Source: a virus
Direction: 5' to 3' (one strand)
IMG/VR virus record: IMGVR_UViG_3300009034_000169
Location: 1-29,503 of that record
DNA: 29,503 nt
In this document: positions 13,590-22,936 of the stretch, piece by piece
Position numbering within the stretch: position 1 is the stretch's first letter
Layout: every line of letters begins with the position of its first letter
Notes under the pieces: model-generated
What the model saw: the letters and a program-made list of their open reading frames with translations, nothing else
Told to the model about the DNA's origin: nothing
Database searches by the model: none
Position numbers and translations under genes: made by a program

Positions 13590-14262
13590 GACTCTTGATA
13601 AGATAGAAGTTGCGAAATATCCGATTTTATATGTTCCTTTTCATGGGACTTATATTTGGGTAAAACTTAAAGAATTAACTCTTAATCAAATTAATAATTG
13701 CGGTGATATCTCTCTCATCGAAACATTTCAGGATAAAATTCGAGCAAAAAAATTAAGACGCAGAGATATCATAAAATATTCAGAAACACAATATAAAATT
13801 GTTAAAGAATCGCTTGTTTCACCCACATATGAAGAAATACTCGAAAAAATTGGACAGGATAAATCTATAGAAAATAAAAAAATAATATTAACAGAATTAA
13901 AAGAAAAAATTAAAAGTATAAAACCCGGACTTAAACGGTCTGCATTAGAAGAAGAAATTGATACTTACAAAATTTGGATTAATTTAATTCTTCCAGATGA
14001 TTTTATCGGAACTGTTGTTTCATATGCATTGGGAATTCATAAAAGTGATATAAAAGGAATTAGTGAAAAAATATTACTTGATGCTGCAATAATAGCAGAA
14101 AAATATAAAAAACGACCGTCTGAAATAGTCTGTGAAGATGGAAATTTTTCTACATTCAATAAAATGGATATTGATAAACGAGCTATGTATATATTATATG
14201 AACATAGAGAAAATAATAAACAAAGAAAACCAGGGAAGGAGAGATTAAAAATTGGCCGTTGA
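13570..14262 (+). CDS. Tail assembly chaperone, putative
   Basis: The 230-residue product sits between the tube and the tape measure genes, where tail assembly chaperones (lambda gpG-like) are encoded. I chose the ATG at 13570, which overlaps the tube gene by 20 nt; in-frame ATGs at 13522 (with GGGGG upstream) and 13462 would overlap by 68 and 128 nt. The protein is helical and lysine-rich, with YVPFHGTYIWVKLKELTLNQI near the N-terminus, typical of phage chaperones that begin with a short beta-hairpin, and a C-terminal acidic-helical half. No slippery heptamer or downstream frame extension for a gpGT-type product was found. Its stop lies inside the first codons of the downstream endonuclease gene. 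Confidence 0.6.
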   Translation: MTSITSKTLDKIEVAKYPILYVPFHGTYIWVKLKELTLNQINNCGDISLIETFQDKIRAKKLRRRDIIKYSETQYKIVKESLVSPTYEEILEKIGQDKSIENKKIILTELKEKIKSIKPGLKRSALEEEIDTYKIWINLILPDDFIGTVVSYALGIHKSDIKGISEKILLDAAIIAEKYKKRPSEIVCEDGNFSTFNKMDIDKRAMYILYEHRENNKQRKPGKERLKIGR

Positions 14263-14974
14263 TGCTGATCTGGAAAGAAAAGAAAAATTTAGAGAATATT
14301 ATGCTAAATATCGTGCGATAAATCGTGAGAAGATTAGGAAAAGAAATCTAAAATGGTATAATGATAATCGAGAAAAATGTCTTGAAAGTGGAAGAAAATA
14401 TCGTCTTAATAACCTTGAAAAAAATAGAAAAAGATGCAGGGAATATGCAAGAAATCATAAAGAAAAAAATAAAGCATATAAAAAAATATGGGAAGTTAAT
14501 AATAGAGATAAAGTTAATGCAACAGCAAGAAAATCAAAAAGAAAAAATCATGAAAAAGTAATTGCATGTATGAAAAAATGGAGAAGTGAACATAAAAAAG
14601 AAATATCAGATTATTCTAATAAATATATGAAAAGACGTAGAGAGCAATATCCTTCAATAAAAATACTTGGTAATTTAAGAACTAAAATGAGAATTGCTCT
14701 AAAAAGTAACGGCACAGAAAAAAAAGAGCGAACGGTAACTTTAATAGATTGCACTCCTAATGAATTAAAAATATATCTTGAATTACTTTTCAAGCCAGGA
14801 ATGTCATGGGATAATTACGGTAGAAAAGGTTGGCATATAGATCATATTATTCCTTGTGCTATATTTGATTTGACGGATAAAAAACAGAGAAAAAAATGTT
14901 TTCATTATACAAATTTGCAACCGTTATGGGCACAAGAAAACTTGAAAAAAGGTAAACAATATTATGGCTGTTGA
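14252..14974 (+). CDS. HNH homing endonuclease inserted before the tape measure gene
   Basis: The 240-residue protein begins with TTG at 14252, 8 nt after AAGGAGAG, giving fM-A-V-D-A-D. Residues ~10-130 are highly basic with recurring W/Y-x-x-N-R-E-K units (YRAINREKIRKRN, WYNDNREKCLESG, YRLNNLEKNRK), as in the N-terminal regions of many phage HNH proteins. The catalytic part is WHIDHIIPCAIFDLTD and CFHYTNLQPLWAQEN near residues 193-234, a clear HNH-type His-Asp-His, N and H/E arrangement. It overlaps the chaperone end by 11 nt and the tape measure start by 11 nt. Its first five codons specify the same MAVDA as the tape measure, a sign of insertion into that gene's start. Confidence 0.88.
   Translation: MAVDADLERKEKFREYYAKYRAINREKIRKRNLKWYNDNREKCLESGRKYRLNNLEKNRKRCREYARNHKEKNKAYKKIWEVNNRDKVNATARKSKRKNHEKVIACMKKWRSEHKKEISDYSNKYMKRRREQYPSIKILGNLRTKMRIALKSNGTEKKERTVTLIDCTPNELKIYLELLFKPGMSWDNYGRKGWHIDHIIPCAIFDLTDKKQRKKCFHYTNLQPLWAQENLKKGKQYYGC
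14253..14265 (+). repeat. Left copy of 13-bp imperfect direct repeat flanking the HNH gene
   Basis: TGGCCGTTGATGC matches TGGCTGTTGACGC at 14965-14977 in 11 of 13 positions; both differences are at synonymous third positions of the MAVDA frame. Each copy contains the stop TGA of the upstream gene and the first codons of the downstream gene. Confidence 0.8.
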
Positions 14975-17900
14975 CGCAGGGACAATTTTCTCGGAAGTAC
15001 GTATAAAGCTCGATAAGCTCAAAGGTGATATTACCAATGTCGAAGCGCAGTTTAATAAATTTTCAAAAACGAATGCCACAATGGCAACACAGACTCAAAA
15101 AAAATGGACTGATTCTTTCAAGAATATTAATCTACAGGGTGTTGTAGCAGTTGCAGCATTAACCATGGCAGTTAAGGCTTCTATTTCTACTTTTGCAAAT
15201 TTTGAACAAAGCCTTGCTAATGTTCAATCAGTCGCTCGTGCTACTCCTCAAGAATTTGAAGCATTAGAAAAAGCAGCAATCGAGGCTGGCGAGACGACCA
15301 GATTCACGGCAAGTCAAGCGGCCGATGCGATGTATAGCTTGGCTAGTGCTGGATTAGATACTAAGCAAACAATGGAAGCACTTGATGGGGTACTCCAACT
15401 TGCAGGAGCAACTCAATCGGATTTGGCTTTTACGGCCGATGCAGTTACAGCAACCTTATCTCAATATAATTTGGAAGCTTCAAAAGCAATAGATATTTCA
15501 AATATATATGCTGCTGCAATTGCAAACAGCAAGGCTACTATGGACAAACTTGCGACTTCAATGCGCTATGTCGGCCCGGTTGCTTCCGCTTTCAATATGT
15601 CAGTAGAGGAAACCGTTGGAGTTCTTCAAATATTATATGATGCTGGCATAGAAGGCTCTGCTGCGGGTACTGCATTACGCAGAGTCTTGGCTGATCTCGG
15701 TAATTCTATGGGGCCGGTAATATCGAAATTAGAACGGTACGGAATTACTTTTGAGGATATCAACCCAGAAGTACATAGTTTTGCAGAAATTATTGAAACA
15801 TTAAAAATGCACGGAGTTGAGGGTGCGGATGCTTTGGCAATATTCGGCGCTAGAGCTGGACCAGCAATGATAAAATTATTAGAAGGTGGCAGAGAAGAGT
15901 TGGAAGCATATACAGAAGCGGTGACGGATACCAATGCAGCAGCCGAAGCTTATGCAATTCAAAATGATACACTGGCTGGCAGTTTGGATTTCCTAAAAAG
16001 CGCAGCCGAAAGTGCTCAAATTTCATTAGTCAAAGAAATGTCTCCTGCAATCCGTGGTATTGTTGATCTTCTCACAGCATTAGTGAAAGGATTCACAAGT
16101 CTACCAGGCCCGGTGAAATTATTTTTCGGAATAGTTGCCGTTGGAATTCCCGTTGTCGCCGGATTGACATTTGCAATAAGTTCTCTAGCTGCAGCAATCG
16201 GAGCTTCTTTGGGGCCGATAACGGCAATCGTGGCTGGAATAGCGGGATTGATTACGATTGTTTCTGCAATAAGTTCTGCCATGGATTCTTATACAACAAC
16301 TACTAGAAATCTTAATCAAAAAACAGAGGAATTGAATGATACGAATGATGAGCTGAATGAAATTAACAAAAAACTTGCGGATTCAACAGATACTCTTAAT
16401 GAAGAAGAAAGAAAAACTCTTGAAAATAGAAAAAAATTATTAAAACAAAATATGGCGTATAATATAGCAACACAGGCCAAGGCCATAGCAGATGCTCAAG
16501 CCGAAAGTGGAAAATTAAATACAGAATTAGCAAAACAAAAAAAATTATATGACGAAATAAATGAAACAGGAAAAGCGACACGGGATACTTGGTATGAAGT
16601 ATATGGAGCATGGGGAAATTATCGAGATGGAACAAAAGAATATCTACCTCAATTATCAAAATCAATTGATGAAATAAATGGAAAACAAGCGAATCTAAAT
16701 ACAACTATAGAAATGGGAGTTGAAGCACTTGCGGAAGGCGTACTTGCAGAAAATATAAGTCTTGAACAAATACAACAGATTAATAGTGGATTAGCTATCA
16801 AAGTAGGTTGGTTAGTATCAATAATGAAAGTTGAAAAAGAAAGAGTCGATTTGGAGGCTGAAATTGCAGAAGAAGAGGAAAAGGCTGCTAAAGATAGAGT
16901 CTTAGCAGATGAAGAAGAGTTGAAACGATTAGAAGAATTAAGGAAAGCCTGGGAAGAAAATAATAAAAAAAGAATTGAGTTTGAAAAAGAATATAGCGAT
17001 AAGGTTTTTGAGGAAACTCATAATAGATTAGAAATTCTTGAAAAAGAAAAAGAAGAAGCGCTTGCAGAAGCTGATGAGTTAGGCGCATCACGGACAGATA
17101 TTGAAAGATATTATGGATTAGAACGAGTCAAAATAATGCAAGAAGAAGCTAAGGCAAAAAAAACAGCAATTAAAGAGGAGTTGAAAACTGCTAAAGAAGC
17201 ACATAAAAAATATATTGCAATGGCAAAAGAACGTCGGGATAAAAGACGAGCAATTTTTCAAAAAATGAAAAGTGATTATGAAGATGATCTACAAGCAATG
17301 TTAGATGCAACAGAAGAATTTGGTTTTTCAGTAGGTAGCGTTTTGAGTAATTTAAATTCTGTGTTGGCTGAAAATAGAATCGCAGAACTTGACAGGCAAT
17401 TACAAGCAGAATTACAAGCTGCTGGAGTCGCAGAAGAAACTACGATTGAAAGATTGAATAGAGAACTTGAAGCAGCCAAAGAAGCAGGGGATGCTGAACT
17501 AGTTGCTGAAAAAGAAAAAGAATTAAAAAGAGCAGAAATTACGCTTGAATTCGAACGCAAAAAAGCACAAATAAGATATGATGCAGAAATGGCTGCATGG
17601 AGAATCTCATTATTACAAGCAACTGCAGAAGCAGCAAGAGCAATAATTATAGGTGCATTAAGTGCGCCTTTCCCATTCAATCTTCCCGCAATTGGTTTTG
17701 CTTCGGCTCTGGGAGGGTTGCAAATTGGCACTATAGCTGCATCAGAACCGGTCAAACCAACATTTCAAACAGGAGGAATCGTGCTAGGAACACCTGGTAT
17801 AGATAATGTAGATGCAAAAGTAACTCCAGGCGAAATGATATTAACAAAAGAACAGCAGGCAAAATTATTTGATCTTGCTACTGGCAGGGAAACAGTTGAA

Positions 17901-18002
17901 AAAAATCAATATATAACTATACAATTTTATCAAGACGATAGACGAACAGCCGAAAAAACAGTACAATATATTAATGGTGGAGTTGTGAGGTTGAAATTAT
18001 GA
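14964..18002 (+). CDS. Tail tape measure protein
   Basis: The 1012-residue protein is the largest of the tail block. Residues ~75-370 form the TP901-type core (FANFEQSLANVQSVARATPQ, AAIEAGETTRFTASQAADAM, LASAGLDTKQTM, AAIANSKATMDKLATSMRYVGP in pieces). Hydrophobic segments near 370-440 are followed by a long coiled coil with many Glu/Lys heptads (~450-850). The C-terminus has FQTGGIVLGTPGIDNVDAK and VTPGEMILTKEQQ, the GG-I-V...D-x-V...PGEM ending typical of this family. At ~0.15 nm per residue the tail would be roughly 150 nm. Its SD (AAAAAAGG, ~11 nt upstream) is weak because the HNH insertion displaced the original upstream region. Confidence 0.95.
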   Translation: MAVDAGTIFSEVRIKLDKLKGDITNVEAQFNKFSKTNATMATQTQKKWTDSFKNINLQGVVAVAALTMAVKASISTFANFEQSLANVQSVARATPQEFEALEKAAIEAGETTRFTASQAADAMYSLASAGLDTKQTMEALDGVLQLAGATQSDLAFTADAVTATLSQYNLEASKAIDISNIYAAAIANSKATMDKLATSMRYVGPVASAFNMSVEETVGVLQILYDAGIEGSAAGTALRRVLADLGNSMGPVISKLERYGITFEDINPEVHSFAEIIETLKMHGVEGADALAIFGARAGPAMIKLLEGGREELEAYTEAVTDTNAAAEAYAIQNDTLAGSLDFLKSAAESAQISLVKEMSPAIRGIVDLLTALVKGFTSLPGPVKLFFGIVAVGIPVVAGLTFAISSLAAAIGASLGPITAIVAGIAGLITIVSAISSAMDSYTTTTRNLNQKTEELNDTNDELNEINKKLADSTDTLNEEERKTLENRKKLLKQNMAYNIATQAKAIADAQAESGKLNTELAKQKKLYDEINETGKATRDTWYEVYGAWGNYRDGTKEYLPQLSKSIDEINGKQANLNTTIEMGVEALAEGVLAENISLEQIQQINSGLAIKVGWLVSIMKVEKERVDLEAEIAEEEEKAAKDRVLADEEELKRLEELRKAWEENNKKRIEFEKEYSDKVFEETHNRLEILEKEKEEALAEADELGASRTDIERYYGLERVKIMQEEAKAKKTAIKEELKTAKEAHKKYIAMAKERRDKRRAIFQKMKSDYEDDLQAMLDATEEFGFSVGSVLSNLNSVLAENRIAELDRQLQAELQAAGVAEETTIERLNRELEAAKEAGDAELVAEKEKELKRAEITLEFERKKAQIRYDAEMAAWRISLLQATAEAARAIIIGALSAPFPFNLPAIGFASALGGLQIGTIAASEPVKPTFQTGGIVLGTPGIDNVDAKVTPGEMILTKEQQAKLFDLATGRETVEKNQYITIQFYQDDRRTAEKTVQYINGGVVRLKL
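14965..14977 (+). repeat. Right copy of 13-bp imperfect direct repeat flanking the HNH gene
   Basis: This copy lies over the HNH stop (TGA, 14972-14974) and the tape measure codons 1-5. It pairs with 14253-14265. The two copies give both junctions the same 11-nt stop/start overlap. Confidence 0.8.
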
Positions 18003-18712
18003 AAATACTTTTTGAAAATTATTTTGATTCGGCAACATTAAGCTCTGTTAATGCCAGCCTTAATTATCCTATTGAAAATTTGCAAGATTCTTTTCTACAT
18101 ACTCGTTATCAATCAAGTATTGATGTCGATACCATCACAGCTTATTTTGCAGAAGACGTTAGTATCTCTGATTTTTTTTGGGGATTTACAAATGCCACAA
18201 AATTAATATTAAGATTATATGATTATGAAAATGTATTATTATTTTCTATAACAATTAATAATCCCGATCCAGCAATAGATGGGATAGAATTTGATACAAT
18301 TGACGATGTGGATCATGCAGAATTATATATTGAAGGATTAGCAGTAGGAACATATCTCGGCGGAATAGGAATCGGCTTATGCTATATCATGCTTGATCCT
18401 CTTAGTGCTTGGGAAGAACCCGATTATGATAATTCTGATTTTGATGAAAGTTCAGGCGGTCAGACATTGCAAAATTATGTCAGACCATTGCGTGGCTATT
18501 CATTATCATTTACAGATATTCCTAGAGAAATTACAGACGAAATTATGACATTGTATAGAAGTGTAGGAATTGGAAAACCGTTATGGGTTGATATTACAGA
18601 ATTAGCGCATGATTTTGTTTCACCTATATATGGAAAAATAATGTCTGCAATATCACCACGGCGAAATGGTCGACGATACGATTTTGACATAACAATCAAG
18701 GAGGCTAGATAG
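17999..18712 (+). CDS. Distal tail protein (Dit-like), putative
   Basis: The 237-residue protein begins in an ATGA overlap with the tape measure stop. It is the first gene after the tape measure, where siphoviruses encode the distal tail ring. It opens MKILFENYFDSATLSSVNASLNYPIEN in two parts (MKILFENYFDSA, ASLNYPIENLQD), and contains SISDFFWGFTNATKLILRLYD and a C-terminal half with LRGYSLSFTDIPREITDE and PLWVDITELAH, followed by PRRNGRRYDFDITIKEA. The last strand pair resembles the C-terminal belt of tail-tip proteins, in which W and D residues flank a long strand. No domain is certain; the role is inferred from order. Confidence 0.55.
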   Translation: MKILFENYFDSATLSSVNASLNYPIENLQDSFLHTRYQSSIDVDTITAYFAEDVSISDFFWGFTNATKLILRLYDYENVLLFSITINNPDPAIDGIEFDTIDDVDHAELYIEGLAVGTYLGGIGIGLCYIMLDPLSAWEEPDYDNSDFDESSGGQTLQNYVRPLRGYSLSFTDIPREITDEIMTLYRSVGIGKPLWVDITELAHDFVSPIYGKIMSAISPRRNGRRYDFDITIKEAR

Positions 18713-19485
18713 TGATTGAGCGAATACCATATCCAAATGCTTTATTTACGGAAATGGGTGATTACGTGAAACAGAATAATTTGATTAAAACTGGGTTTTT
18801 ACGTGTTAATGATCCATGGCCAGTGGTAGGTGGGAATATTGTCAGAGGATCTGTTTTTCAAATAGGCGGGACGGTTTATCTTGCTACAAGCGATACTGTA
18901 ATAGGCGGAGTACAATCTGCTTATGTGAAATTGACACCGAGCGGAGACGGCTCTACATGTGCGCCAACTTATGTGGCTAATTTAGCAGGCGTATCATGGA
19001 ATGATGCATATAATATTTATGATGATGTCGGCGGAAATCTTTATGTGTTCGATGAAGTCTTGGCAGTCTGTAATGGAGAACTAGCAGCATATAATACTAG
19101 GCTTGCTTATGCTACAAGATATGATTATGCAATATATCAAGACAGTGCTGACGTAGAAACATTGAAAAGAATTGATACTAAAATAATTGAAATTGGCGAC
19201 TGGAATATGGATGGTACTGCGTCAGTTTCTATAGATTGTAATTTAGATAATACAAAAATAAGAGATATTCAAGTAATAATAAGACAAGATAGCTCTTTTG
19301 GCGTGGCGAGAGAAACTTTTCCTATAGACCATGGCCTTGGAAATGTAGTTAATGGCAGATGGTTTTTCTCTTATGCTGATTCTAATATATCATTAACAAG
19401 ATCAACTGATGGATTTTTTGATAATGCTGATTTTGATGAAATTACATATAACAGAGGTTGGATTACAATTAAATATGAAATATAA
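18712..19485 (+). CDS. Minor tail protein, GTG start
   Basis: A GTG at 18712 is the start: AAGGAGG (18698-18704) precedes it by 7 nt and the GTG overlaps the previous TAG by one base. The 257-residue protein is beta-rich with GGTVYLATSDTVIGG, GGNLYVFDEVLAVC and a C-terminal GRWFFSYADSNISLTR and GWITIKYEI. The second half (DGTASVSIDCNLDNTKIRDIQVIIRQD, given in parts DGTASVSIDCNL and IRDIQVIIRQD) resembles short fibre or tail-tip domains that display a receptor-binding jelly roll. It sits between the Dit-like and hub genes and is probably part of the tail tip. No named family. Confidence 0.55.
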   Translation: MIERIPYPNALFTEMGDYVKQNNLIKTGFLRVNDPWPVVGGNIVRGSVFQIGGTVYLATSDTVIGGVQSAYVKLTPSGDGSTCAPTYVANLAGVSWNDAYNIYDDVGGNLYVFDEVLAVCNGELAAYNTRLAYATRYDYAIYQDSADVETLKRIDTKIIEIGDWNMDGTASVSIDCNLDNTKIRDIQVIIRQDSSFGVARETFPIDHGLGNVVNGRWFFSYADSNISLTRSTDGFFDNADFDEITYNRGWITIKYEI

Positions 19486-19488
19486 ATT

Positions 19489-21360
19489 ATGATAATAGGC
19501 GAACTTGCACAATATAACGATCTCGATATTGCAATAAATCAAGCTCCTTTCACGTACAAGACTTTACCAGCATCTTATCAATGTCCACAATTTTTCCTTG
19601 ATATCACAGGAATTCCTGATCCATCGATTACAATTCAAAAATATATATCTGGTTTTGTAAGGCGAAATCTTATATTTTATTCAATGATGATTTCACTACT
19701 TGACTGTATCGACCAAGAAACATCCTTTTTCTGGGATCAAACATCGGAAATATTATATTTCCATTATGAACACGATCAATGTTGGTGGACTGATTATTAT
19801 GAATACGGAACACAACTTGGTTTCTCCGACAAAGATGTCGTCTATATCGATAATGTAAAATATAGTCCGCTATTGAAATCTGTGTTATCTATTGCGCAAC
19901 AGCAAGACCTAGTTAATTATGACAAACTAAGTACAATTACCGGTGATATTGTAATCCAAAATAGAGAAGGTATACTTGACGAATTGATAGAAAGGAACGT
20001 ATATGGAAATGATTTTAGATTATATCATCTTGACGAGATTCCCAATCAATATAATTATACACGATCTGAATTAGTTTCCCTTGCTTCTCTTTTCATAGAT
20101 GATTATGATTTTAGCTTGCTTGAAATTACAGCTCGATTGCAGGATAAACGTCTATCCCAAAATATTAAAATTCCTACCGACGTTTTTACGCTTGCAGATT
20201 ATCCTGATATTGATGAAAAATATATAAATAAAATTATTCCGCTTGTCTATGGATTAATTAAATCCAGTATTGGTATTCCAATTGATGGTGATGCTGGCTC
20301 AGGGAATAATGTAACTTTCAGACAAGGATTATTATTAACAAGTCTCGGAACGATTCAAGTCAAAATAGAAGATGTTTGGACTACCAAAACTCCAACAGCT
20401 TCAGACTTGACAGTTGGAGAATTTACACTTGCAGAAGCCGATGGCAGAAATGCAAGCGGAGCGCCTTATGAATGTAGAATCCTTGGATCAATAGGGATAG
20501 AAAATACATATGCATCCGATATTATTCTTGATTTGAATGAACGATATTTAGGCATTCCTTATATTGATAGTTCTTATAATCGTACCGAATGGGCGGTGGA
20601 AGAAATACAACTAACTACAATAGGAATTATTTTTGACAAAAGTATAGAATTATTTGAAGCGATTAGAATTATTCAGGCTCAATCTAATGTTGGTTTTCGA
20701 TATGAAATATTACCAGATGGAAGGCGGACTATTCGCATTGATGATTATGAAAGAACGCCTGCATATGAGCATATTCCTAAAGAACTAATATTGAATAATA
20801 ATAGTTTGCCGATTTCTACCGATAGAGATTTACTTGCAGCAAAAGTAATCATTAATTATGGATATAATTATTTTGACGACTATTATCAGCAAGTTGAAAA
20901 TGATGATTATTATTCAGATGTAATTAAGAATTACAGACTATTTCCAACAATGGAAGTTGAAACTGCCTTAACTACTCAGGCACATGCAGAAGCCAGGGCG
21001 TTATGGAATGCAGAAAGATTTCACGATATACCGAAAATTATTGAATTAATATTAATGGGAAAAGAGTTTTTCACATTGCGAATATATGATATACTTGATA
21101 ATGTTGAAATCACTCGAATGATGATAGATGTTGCTAATGGATTCATATTAGATTCTGAAAGAGAATATTACGGGATTTGGAATATTCAGGTATTAAGCAT
21201 TAATCCTGATTTTCAGAAATTGACAAATAAAATAACGGCACGATTGATTGAAAAAAAAGATTTCGTAGATATTAGTGAAACGATATATGTCAGGGGCACA
21301 ACAAGCGGAGCTTATAGGATTTTAGCAGACGCAATTTCAATCAAAAGGGGAATATTATGA
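19489..21360 (+). CDS. Tail tip hub protein (Tal/gpJ-like), putative
   Basis: The 623-residue protein follows the minor tail gene by 3 nt and is the largest tail-tip protein here. Its central part (~250-470) includes YINKIIPLVYGLIKSSIGIP, RILGSIGIENTYASDIILDLNERYLGIPY and the acidic linker IDDYERTPAYEHIPKELIL, patterns I associate with phage hub/tail-associated proteins ('K.IP.v.G', then '..a.di...l'). Residues 500-580 give HDIPKIIELILMGKEFFTLRIYDILDNVEI, a beta-barrel-like segment like the OB part of T4 gp27-type hubs. The C-terminal ~30 residues are non-globular. There is no recognisable peptidase motif, so cell-wall penetration by this protein is not evident. Confidence 0.6.
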   Translation: MIIGELAQYNDLDIAINQAPFTYKTLPASYQCPQFFLDITGIPDPSITIQKYISGFVRRNLIFYSMMISLLDCIDQETSFFWDQTSEILYFHYEHDQCWWTDYYEYGTQLGFSDKDVVYIDNVKYSPLLKSVLSIAQQQDLVNYDKLSTITGDIVIQNREGILDELIERNVYGNDFRLYHLDEIPNQYNYTRSELVSLASLFIDDYDFSLLEITARLQDKRLSQNIKIPTDVFTLADYPDIDEKYINKIIPLVYGLIKSSIGIPIDGDAGSGNNVTFRQGLLLTSLGTIQVKIEDVWTTKTPTASDLTVGEFTLAEADGRNASGAPYECRILGSIGIENTYASDIILDLNERYLGIPYIDSSYNRTEWAVEEIQLTTIGIIFDKSIELFEAIRIIQAQSNVGFRYEILPDGRRTIRIDDYERTPAYEHIPKELILNNNSLPISTDRDLLAAKVIINYGYNYFDDYYQQVENDDYYSDVIKNYRLFPTMEVETALTTQAHAEARALWNAERFHDIPKIIELILMGKEFFTLRIYDILDNVEITRMMIDVANGFILDSEREYYGIWNIQVLSINPDFQKLTNKITARLIEKKDFVDISETIYVRGTTSGAYRILADAISIKRGIL

Positions 21361-22364
21361 GTATAGAAATTAAAACAATAAATCAACTTCCAGATGCAGA
21401 AGCTTTGACTGGAAATGAATTATTAGAATTGGAACAGAATTCGAAAAGTGTTAAGGAAGATTGGAATACGCTTGTTGCATTTTTTAAACCGACTGAAAAT
21501 GTTATTCAAGTTAATTCTGATTATACGATTCTTGATACGGATACGCCTTGTACTATTGCGATGTCCACAGATGGACAAGATAGAACAGTGACACTACCAA
21601 CACTAGCTGATAATTTAAAGAAAATTATAAGGATTTATAATGTCGATTCTGGAAGTGGACGAATAAAGGTAGATGGCGAAGGTGCAGAAACTATTAACGG
21701 AAAAACAGAAATATATCTTCCTTCCAGATATGATTACATTGAATTAATAGCAGGTGCCAGCGAATGGATTATCCTACACATAAATGTTAATATTTGGAGT
21801 GGTTGGATTTCAAGAAGTGATTATACTAATGCCCATTGTGGATATCCAAATATAGATTATGATAATTTATCTGGGACTTTTCTACTTGGCGAAATTGTAA
21901 CAGAAGGAACAACTGGAGATACAGGGATAATTATATATGATTCTGGAAGTACATTAATAGTATATGATGTGACAGGTGGAGGGATTTTCAATAATAATAA
22001 TAGTCTCACGGGCGGGACTAGTGGTGCAACTGCTCTAGTGAATGAAGCAGGAACAGGAACTACAAAAGACCTTGATTCTGAGATAGCCCATTATTTCGGT
22101 AAAAATTTACGTGAATTGGATGTGAAGGTTTTTTTCAGTTCAGATGGGGCTGAGGGGAATTGTATAGAATGTTTAGATAAAATATGGCGTTATAGTACCG
22201 CTGGGGAATTTAATCAAGTCTATGGTATTGATTTGAATCAAATTGATGCGGATAACTTCACGGTTCACACTGGAGCTAATGGGGAAATCGTACTAGATGC
22301 TGCTGGTGGGATAGCATATCTTGGAGATGAATTTATTAATATAAAAGTGAGTTGGAGGATATAA
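21357..22364 (+). CDS. Tail fibre / receptor-binding-like protein
   Basis: The 335-residue protein overlaps the hub stop as ATGA with AGGGGAA upstream. INQLPDAEALTGNELLELEQNSKSV is divided as INQLPDAEALTGNELLELEQ, the widespread N-terminal tail-fibre motif that attaches to the tail tip. Residues 50-140 give a small beta domain (PCTIAMSTDGQDRTVTLPTL, RYDYIELIAGASEWIIL). Then comes a GEIVTEGTTGDTGIII...GGGIFNNNNSLTGGTSGA pattern of a repeat found in phage proteins that display adhesive loops. The C-terminal ~100 residues (LRELDVKVFFSSDG, GIAYLGDEFINIKVSWRI) form a likely trimeric head. It is the best receptor-binding candidate of the window. Confidence 0.65.
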   Translation: MSIEIKTINQLPDAEALTGNELLELEQNSKSVKEDWNTLVAFFKPTENVIQVNSDYTILDTDTPCTIAMSTDGQDRTVTLPTLADNLKKIIRIYNVDSGSGRIKVDGEGAETINGKTEIYLPSRYDYIELIAGASEWIILHINVNIWSGWISRSDYTNAHCGYPNIDYDNLSGTFLLGEIVTEGTTGDTGIIIYDSGSTLIVYDVTGGGIFNNNNSLTGGTSGATALVNEAGTGTTKDLDSEIAHYFGKNLRELDVKVFFSSDGAEGNCIECLDKIWRYSTAGEFNQVYGIDLNQIDADNFTVHTGANGEIVLDAAGGIAYLGDEFINIKVSWRI

Positions 22365-22657
22365 TGACTAATGCAGTAATAGAAAATAATGCAGTGATTA
22401 GCATAGGGAAAGTTAAATATAAAATAACAGGAAGTCAAGAACTAGTAGAGGTGAAAAGTTGGCCTATAGGGAAAAAGAAAAGTGAAGTTTATCATGTAGG
22501 TGATGGAATTTTTGAAGAAAAAACACAAGCTATGCTGGATATAGAATTAGCAGCACAAGAGAAAAAAGATAAAATTACTGAAATTAAAGATAAATTGGCA
22601 GAAGTAATATATAATAAGGGTGATAATCTAACTATAGAGGATTTAAAAAATATATAA
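22364..22657 (+). CDS. Small protein after the tail fibre, possible fibre chaperone
   Basis: The start at 22364 overlaps the fibre stop (TAATG) and GGAGG lies 5-6 nt upstream at 22354-22358; an in-frame ATG at 22352 would place that SD inside the gene. The 97-residue protein has a short beta segment (IGKVKYKITGSQELVEVKSW, VYHVGDGIFEE) and then a long helix with many Glu and Lys residues, ending in TIEDLKNI. Position after the fibre and coiled-coil character resemble small fibre-assembly chaperones, but no sequence match is recognised. Confidence 0.5.
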   Translation: MTNAVIENNAVISIGKVKYKITGSQELVEVKSWPIGKKKSEVYHVGDGIFEEKTQAMLDIELAAQEKKDKITEIKDKLAEVIYNKGDNLTIEDLKNI

Positions 22658-22672
22658 GAGGATATTAATTTT

Positions 22673-22927
22673 ATGAATGGAGATGAATTAAAATTATTAT
22701 ATCGAATTGACGAAAAGGTTGATAATTTAGTTAAACAAGGCGATAAATTTGAAGCTAAGATTGATGAACTTTCAGAAATAATACCAACATTAGTTCCTTA
22801 TATACGATGTAGTAATATAAGAAAAGATCAAAAAAAAGATAAACGTGGAACTTATGCAATGATAACGGCAGCTATTAGTGTTGTTATTGCAGCCGGTTCT
22901 TTTTTGATAAAATTGGCAATACCATGA
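22673..22927 (+). CDS. XhlA-like coiled coil plus C-terminal membrane protein
   Basis: The 84-residue protein has an N-terminal heptad-like helix (LLYRIDEKVDNLVKQGDKF, AKIDELSEIIPTLVPYI), a basic patch (IRKDQKKDKRGT) and one membrane segment (~61-82, AMITAAISVVIAAGSFLIKLA). This is the layout of hemolysin XhlA and related phage lysis-cassette proteins, which associate with the cytoplasmic membrane. AAGAGGA precedes the ATG. It opens the probable lysis region after the fibre genes. Confidence 0.6.
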   Translation: MNGDELKLLYRIDEKVDNLVKQGDKFEAKIDELSEIIPTLVPYIRCSNIRKDQKKDKRGTYAMITAAISVVIAAGSFLIKLAIP

Positions 22928-22936
22928 GGAGGGTAT

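Noticed and set aside
14230-14270. Programmed frameshift of the tail chaperone (gpG/gpGT type)
   Set aside because: The only A-rich stretch (TTAAAAATT) is not a canonical slippery heptamer in the correct frame, and no extension frame exists because the HNH gene follows at once.
14361-14561. 66-codon frame within the HNH gene
   Set aside because: Lysine-rich by-product of AT-rich sequence in a second frame; no SD and no recognisable features, unlike the nested frame at 23249.
15626-17755. Long antisense frames opposite the tape measure gene (15626-15934, 16016-16282, 16396-16704, 17276-17755)
   Set aside because: They mirror the Ala- and Glu-rich codons of the tape measure; no SD or promoter was found, and the compositions are low-complexity Ser/Ala/Pro or Leu/Phe.
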